From assembly GCF_002455975.1 (NCBI RefSeq), contig NZ_DKLM01000128.1:47866-74140 (forward strand): a stretch of 26,275 nucleotides of DNA, read 5' to 3'. The position numbers and the translations under genes are program-made. Origin of the DNA: Clostridium sp. UBA6640. GTDB taxonomy: Bacteria; Bacillota; Clostridia; Clostridiales; Clostridiaceae. The notes beneath the pieces are model-generated. The model was not told the DNA's origin, made no database searches, and saw only the letters and a program-made list of their open reading frames with translations. Of this stretch, positions 22,717 through 26,275 are shown piece after piece; the first letter of the stretch is position 1; every line of letters starts with the position of its first letter.

Positions 22717-25700
22717 ATGGAAAATATAAAATTAGTAGAATACGATAACTCTTACGCAAAATCTATAGCAGATATGTGGAGAAGAAGTACTGAAGGTTGG
22801 AATGGAAATAATGGTACAGAAACGGAAGAGAGTATTTTAAAAGAACATGAAAGCATCACAGATATAAATACTTATTTAGCATTAAAGGGGGAAGATGTAG
22901 TAGGGTATTGTGGCTTTTCTAAATATCAATATGATGAGAACACTCTTTATATAAGACTTTTAAATGTAAGATATGATCTTCATGGAATGGGCATTGGAAA
23001 AGCTTTAGTATGTAAATGCGTAGAAAGGACTACAGAGCTAGAATGGCCAAGGTTAGATCTTTTTACATGGCCAGGGAATACAAAATCTCTTCCACTTTAT
23101 AAAAGATGCGGATTCTTTTTAGAAAAGAGAGATGATACTACTCATCTTATGAATTTTATTCCGAAAGTATTGAATACAGAGGCGTTTAAAGAATATTTTA
23201 AAAATGTGAACTGGTATAGTGATTTAAAGAGAACTATAGATATGGAACCAGATGGTGTAGAAGAGAATGGATTCACTTATTATGAATATTACTGGGAAAA
23301 AGAAGAAAAGTCATTAAAGGTTCAGCTTGAAAATAAAAGCAGGGGTATTAGAACAGTTGAAACAGAAGATTATTCAATAAAAGTAAATATAGAAGATCAA
23401 AAGCTTATATTTGGTCAGAAATATAAGATTAAATACGAAATTTTAAACAAATCAAAAGCTTCTTTAAATGTTAAAATACAGGGCTTAGATGATAAAAATA
23501 TAAAATATTCATTTAATGGTGAATTTGAAGTTTTAGATAGAGAAGTAATTGAGAGTGAATTTATGGTTGAGGAACTTAAAGATAAAGTACCTTCTTTAGG
23601 GACTTATCCATCTGTAATATCAGAAATTTTGGTGAATGAGAAGAAAATAGAGTTTAAAATAGGTATAGATTCACAATATCCAGCAGATATATCTTTGAAG
23701 ATTCCAACAGGAGAATGTTATAAAGATGTTAAAGAATTTTTATATTTAGATATAAAAAATAATTATAAAAAAGAGGCTACCTTTGAGGTTGCCCTTAAAA
23801 ATAATGAATCTATTAAATTTATGGATAAAGAAATAAGTATATATATGAAACCAAATGAGAGAAGGTCTTTAAAACTAGAATATATACTAAATAACTTTAA
23901 TTTTTATAATGAATTAACTGAAGTAAAGGCTAAATTTAAAGATGAAAAAGATATGGTATTTATGAAATCTTTAGCTGTACCTTTTAAAGGGAGAGAAGGC
24001 AGGTTTGGCAGTAAAACTGAAGATTCCTATATGATTTGTAATGGACCTTATTCATTGAAATTAGATGAGGAAAATAATATATCTATAGAATCTTTTGAAA
24101 TGAATGATTTTAGATTTATTTTGTTCTATCCAATGTTAGGAAGGCCTTTTTCAGAAGAATTTTCTAGCAGCCGACCTAGCAGCATAGAGCATTATGAAGA
24201 GAAAGAAAAAATAGTTTTGAAAATAACCTATGCATCTGAAATCTTTAAGAATATAAAAGTAGAATTTATATTAAAGCTTTCTCAAAATGGAATAGTGGAG
24301 TATCATTACGAAATATATAACGATGGAGATGTTGAAACAACTAGTGACATTTTCTTGTGCAACAATTTATTTATGAAATTAATTAATGGTATTTTACCAA
24401 TAAAAAATAAATTTGTTGAAGTTACAGATCCAAGAGCCGTTTGGGGAGAAGACTTTAATTTAGATGATCTAACAGAAAATTGGATATATACTAGAAATAT
24501 TGAAAAAAGTATAGGGATATTTTGGCATGAAGATTTAAAAATTAAATTAAACGGATGGAAATTTGATTTTGAGCATAACCTTGGAACACTAAAACCTTAT
24601 GAGAAAAAAGTAACAAAACCTGTATTTATAGCATTAGACACTTTTAGAGATTGGAAAAGCTTTAGAAATTTTGCTTTAAGAAAAAATGATGATAAATTTT
24701 TATGTCTTAATAATGACTTTGAAATGGCTATAAATGAAGGAAATCCTTTTGTAAAAGAAAATTTTATACTTAAGCTTAATCAATACCAAAACTATGGATT
24801 AGATGGTGAGTATTCAATTATTTCTAAGTATAACAATTTTGAAAAGCAGAGTAAAAATTTAAATGAAGAGGATAAAATTTTTCATACAGAATTTGAAATT
24901 CCTTTTAAGAATAATATTGATAGAGATATTGTCAAATTAGAATTAGATTCTAAAAGCTTATATTCAGAAGAATATAAGATGGTATTTAAAATTAAAGATA
25001 ATTTATGTGAATCAAAAATAGTTGAAGAGAATGGACATAGAATTCACTCTGTGAATAATGGTGTCATGGAAATTAAAGCATGTGACACTTTTAGTCATGT
25101 ATTATACTCGTTAAAATACAATAATCATGATTTTCTTGAAAGTTCATTTCCAAAGCCAACGCCAAAATCATGGTTTAATCCTTGGTTTGGAGGAATAGGA
25201 ACACTGCCCGAAGATCTAAGCTTTAGATCAATATTAGAAGAAAATATTAAGGCAGGCTTTGTTACTTTAGAAGATAATTTCAATAATAAATGGCAGGGGA
25301 TTAAAGTAAATATTCATATAGAAAATCATAAGAGATTTAAGGGGTTAGTAATAAATCAATATTACTTAATGCTGCCTGGAGTACCAGTATTATGTCATAC
25401 AGCAGAAATACTTCAAAATACAGGTGGATTTATGAAAACTGAACCCTTTGAAAGTTTTACATTCTTTAACTTTGATGAGAATATCAAAAACAATTGGCTC
25501 AAGATAAAGAATATAAAAGGAAAATTTAATAAGTATAAAGTAGGAGTAGAAGCTATGGACATTCCAACTGAACATTCAATACTATATGGAACTAATAATC
25601 TAAAGGATAAAATTCAACTTTATTTAAATCATAATGAAGCAAAAGGTATTGGATTTATAAATATGCATGATACTACTGCTTTAATTTTAAGACATATAAA

Positions 25701-25806
25701 TATTGAAGAAGGTATAGCTAAATTTACTTCTCCAGACTTTTATATATTTACTGAAGATTATATAGAAGATGAACTTTTAAAAGACTTAAAAAATATAAGA
25801 TTCTAA
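22717..25806 (+). CDS. GNAT acetyltransferase fused to a large beta-rich C-terminal region
   Basis: Protein of 1029 residues. Residues about 1-150 are a full GNAT domain: LYIRLLNVRYDLHGMGIGKALVCKC carries the acetyl-CoA loop (HGMGIGK), followed by WPGNTKSLPLYKRCGFF. The remaining 870 residues have no catalytic motif I recognise. They look like Ig-like/NEW3-type beta-sandwich segments (about 200-430, alternating beta strands such as YKIKYEILNKSKASLNVKIQGL) and then a galactose-mutarotase-like or carbohydrate-binding type beta fold (about 430-1029, aromatic- and Asn-rich, LKPYEKKVTKPVFIAL, KSWFNPWFGGIGTLP). No signal peptide, so it is probably cytoplasmic. GGGGGG precedes the ATG. Last gene of the short operon; a repeat follows. 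Confidence 0.75.
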   Translation: MENIKLVEYDNSYAKSIADMWRRSTEGWNGNNGTETEESILKEHESITDINTYLALKGEDVVGYCGFSKYQYDENTLYIRLLNVRYDLHGMGIGKALVCKCVERTTELEWPRLDLFTWPGNTKSLPLYKRCGFFLEKRDDTTHLMNFIPKVLNTEAFKEYFKNVNWYSDLKRTIDMEPDGVEENGFTYYEYYWEKEEKSLKVQLENKSRGIRTVETEDYSIKVNIEDQKLIFGQKYKIKYEILNKSKASLNVKIQGLDDKNIKYSFNGEFEVLDREVIESEFMVEELKDKVPSLGTYPSVISEILVNEKKIEFKIGIDSQYPADISLKIPTGECYKDVKEFLYLDIKNNYKKEATFEVALKNNESIKFMDKEISIYMKPNERRSLKLEYILNNFNFYNELTEVKAKFKDEKDMVFMKSLAVPFKGREGRFGSKTEDSYMICNGPYSLKLDEENNISIESFEMNDFRFILFYPMLGRPFSEEFSSSRPSSIEHYEEKEKIVLKITYASEIFKNIKVEFILKLSQNGIVEYHYEIYNDGDVETTSDIFLCNNLFMKLINGILPIKNKFVEVTDPRAVWGEDFNLDDLTENWIYTRNIEKSIGIFWHEDLKIKLNGWKFDFEHNLGTLKPYEKKVTKPVFIALDTFRDWKSFRNFALRKNDDKFLCLNNDFEMAINEGNPFVKENFILKLNQYQNYGLDGEYSIISKYNNFEKQSKNLNEEDKIFHTEFEIPFKNNIDRDIVKLELDSKSLYSEEYKMVFKIKDNLCESKIVEENGHRIHSVNNGVMEIKACDTFSHVLYSLKYNNHDFLESSFPKPTPKSWFNPWFGGIGTLPEDLSFRSILEENIKAGFVTLEDNFNNKWQGIKVNIHIENHKRFKGLVINQYYLMLPGVPVLCHTAEILQNTGGFMKTEPFESFTFFNFDENIKNNWLKIKNIKGKFNKYKVGVEAMDIPTEHSILYGTNNLKDKIQLYLNHNEAKGIGFINMHDTTALILRHINIEEGIAKFTSPDFYIFTEDYIEDELLKDLKNIRF

Positions 25807-25822
25807 ACTTGAAGAATTAATA

Positions 25823-25880
25823 ATAAGGGACAGTTCTCAAAAACTTTTAGAAATCATAAAAGCTTGAGAATCGTTCCTAT
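25823..25880 (+). repeat. GGGACGGTTCTC-type palindromic repeat, copy E3
   Basis: AGGGACAGTTCTCAA (25826-25840) and TTGAGAATCGTTCCT (25864-25878) form the outer imperfect arms, with an inner CTTTTAGAAATCATAAAAG hairpin. The first 45 bp match the copy at 26231 at 42 positions. There is no T-tract, so it is not a terminator. It lies between the large GNAT fusion and the APH-like gene. Confidence 0.8.
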
Positions 25881-25916
25881 AAGATATAGTTTTGCTAAAG
25901 TGATGGTGAGGAAAAA

Positions 25917-26275
25917 ATGGATATATTAAATTATTCAGATAATAAAATCAAAGATATAATTTCAAAATCACTAAATAAAGATGTAGAAATAACACCTATA
26001 GGAAATCATGAGCTTAAAAGACATCTGGTTTACAGTGTGAGAAATGAAGATGAGATAATAGGAGTATTTAAGATTTATTATAAAAAGAATAGATGGAATA
26101 GAGAAGTTGCTTCATTAAAACTTCTTGATGGAAGTAGTATTAAGGTTCCTAAAATTTTAAGTTTCGGTAAACTTGAAGATGGAACTGAGTGGCTTTTCAT
26201 GGAGCATATGGAAGGGGAAATATTTGTAATAATAGGGGACGGTTCTCAAAAATTTTTAGAAATCATAAAAGCTTG
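25917..26275 (+). pseudogene. Aminoglycoside-phosphotransferase-like kinase, probably interrupted, runs off window
   Basis: The frame starts at ATG after GTGAGGA and reads MDILNYSDNKIKDIISK, then IGVFKIYYKKNRWNREVASLKLL, KVPKILSFGKLEDGTEWLFMEHMEGEIF, the N-lobe of the APH/choline-kinase-like fold (Lys of VFKIYY, Glu of NREVASL, hinge LFMEHMEG). After GEIF the reading frame enters the repeat at 26231 and is translated as IIGDGSQKFLEIIKA; the window ends two bases (TG) into the next codon. In the sister repeat at 25823 the next base is A, which here would give TGA and a 119-residue fragment. If the base differs, the protein would carry an inserted repeat-coded segment. APH-like kinases phosphorylate antibiotics or small metabolites; the substrate here is unknown. 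Confidence 0.65.
26231..26275 (+). repeat. GGGACGGTTCTC-type repeat, copy E4, inside the APH-like ORF
   Basis: AATAGGGGACGGTTCTCAAA and what follows match copy E3 at 42 of 45 positions and continue past the window end. Its start lies right after codons for GEIF of the APH-like protein, where the family would continue its hinge and substrate lobe, so it appears inserted in the gene. Confidence 0.8.

Overview
The window is very A+T-rich, with AT-ending codons, strong AGGAGG-type ribosome binding sites and short U-tailed hairpin terminators. Together with the gene families this points to a low-GC Firmicute, most likely Clostridium in the broad sense. It looks like chromosome: no rRNA, tRNA, CRISPR array, transposase or phage structural gene was seen.

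Layout. (1) 1-1800: a gene-poor AT-rich start, a minus-strand HAD phosphatase (GmhB-like, with an unusual DMQ catalytic motif), and an SF0329-like unknown protein with a strong terminator. (2) 1940-3565: an ECF sigma factor and its probable membrane anti-sigma partner (DUF4367). (3) 3670-8310: a complete BceRSAB-type module (response regulator, intramembrane-sensing kinase, ABC ATPase, FtsX-like permease), the usual peptide-antibiotic sensing and detoxification arrangement. (4) 8475-9512 minus: a zinc alcohol dehydrogenase. (5) 10232-12784: single genes (transglutaminase-like membrane protein, GNAT acetyltransferase, two small unknown proteins), several with their own hairpin terminators. (6) 12967-18797: the highlight, a tightly packed operon matching the uncharacterised STM4011-STM4015 cassette first named from Salmonella (LRR protein, ATP-grasp-like protein, alkaline-phosphatase-superfamily hydrolase, HemW-like radical SAM protein, second radical SAM protein with a C-terminal Cys cluster), followed by a PHP-family phosphoesterase. 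(7) 18798-19927: about 1.1 kb without a convincing protein gene, holding repeats, two orphan terminators and a possible structured RNA. (8) 19928-26275: a SAM methyltransferase, a second small GNAT, a cytoplasmic beta-lactamase-fold protein with TPRs, a 1029-residue GNAT fused to a large beta-rich region, and an APH-like kinase ORF that runs off the window inside an inserted repeat.

Two dispersed repeat families stand out. One is a long hairpin of about 140 bp with the tail TTTTTTGAAGATGCCT (9663, 18796, a truncated copy at 19497, and a possible short relative at 12806); its stems show compensatory changes between copies, and one copy forms the end of the STM401x-like operon. The other is a GGGACGGTTCTC palindrome (19875, 20687, 25823, 26231); the last copy lies in frame inside the APH-like gene and would probably stop it.

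Gene functions are read from motifs and remembered family features only; no database search was run. The biochemical role of the STM401x-like operon is not known to me, and any pathway idea given is inference.
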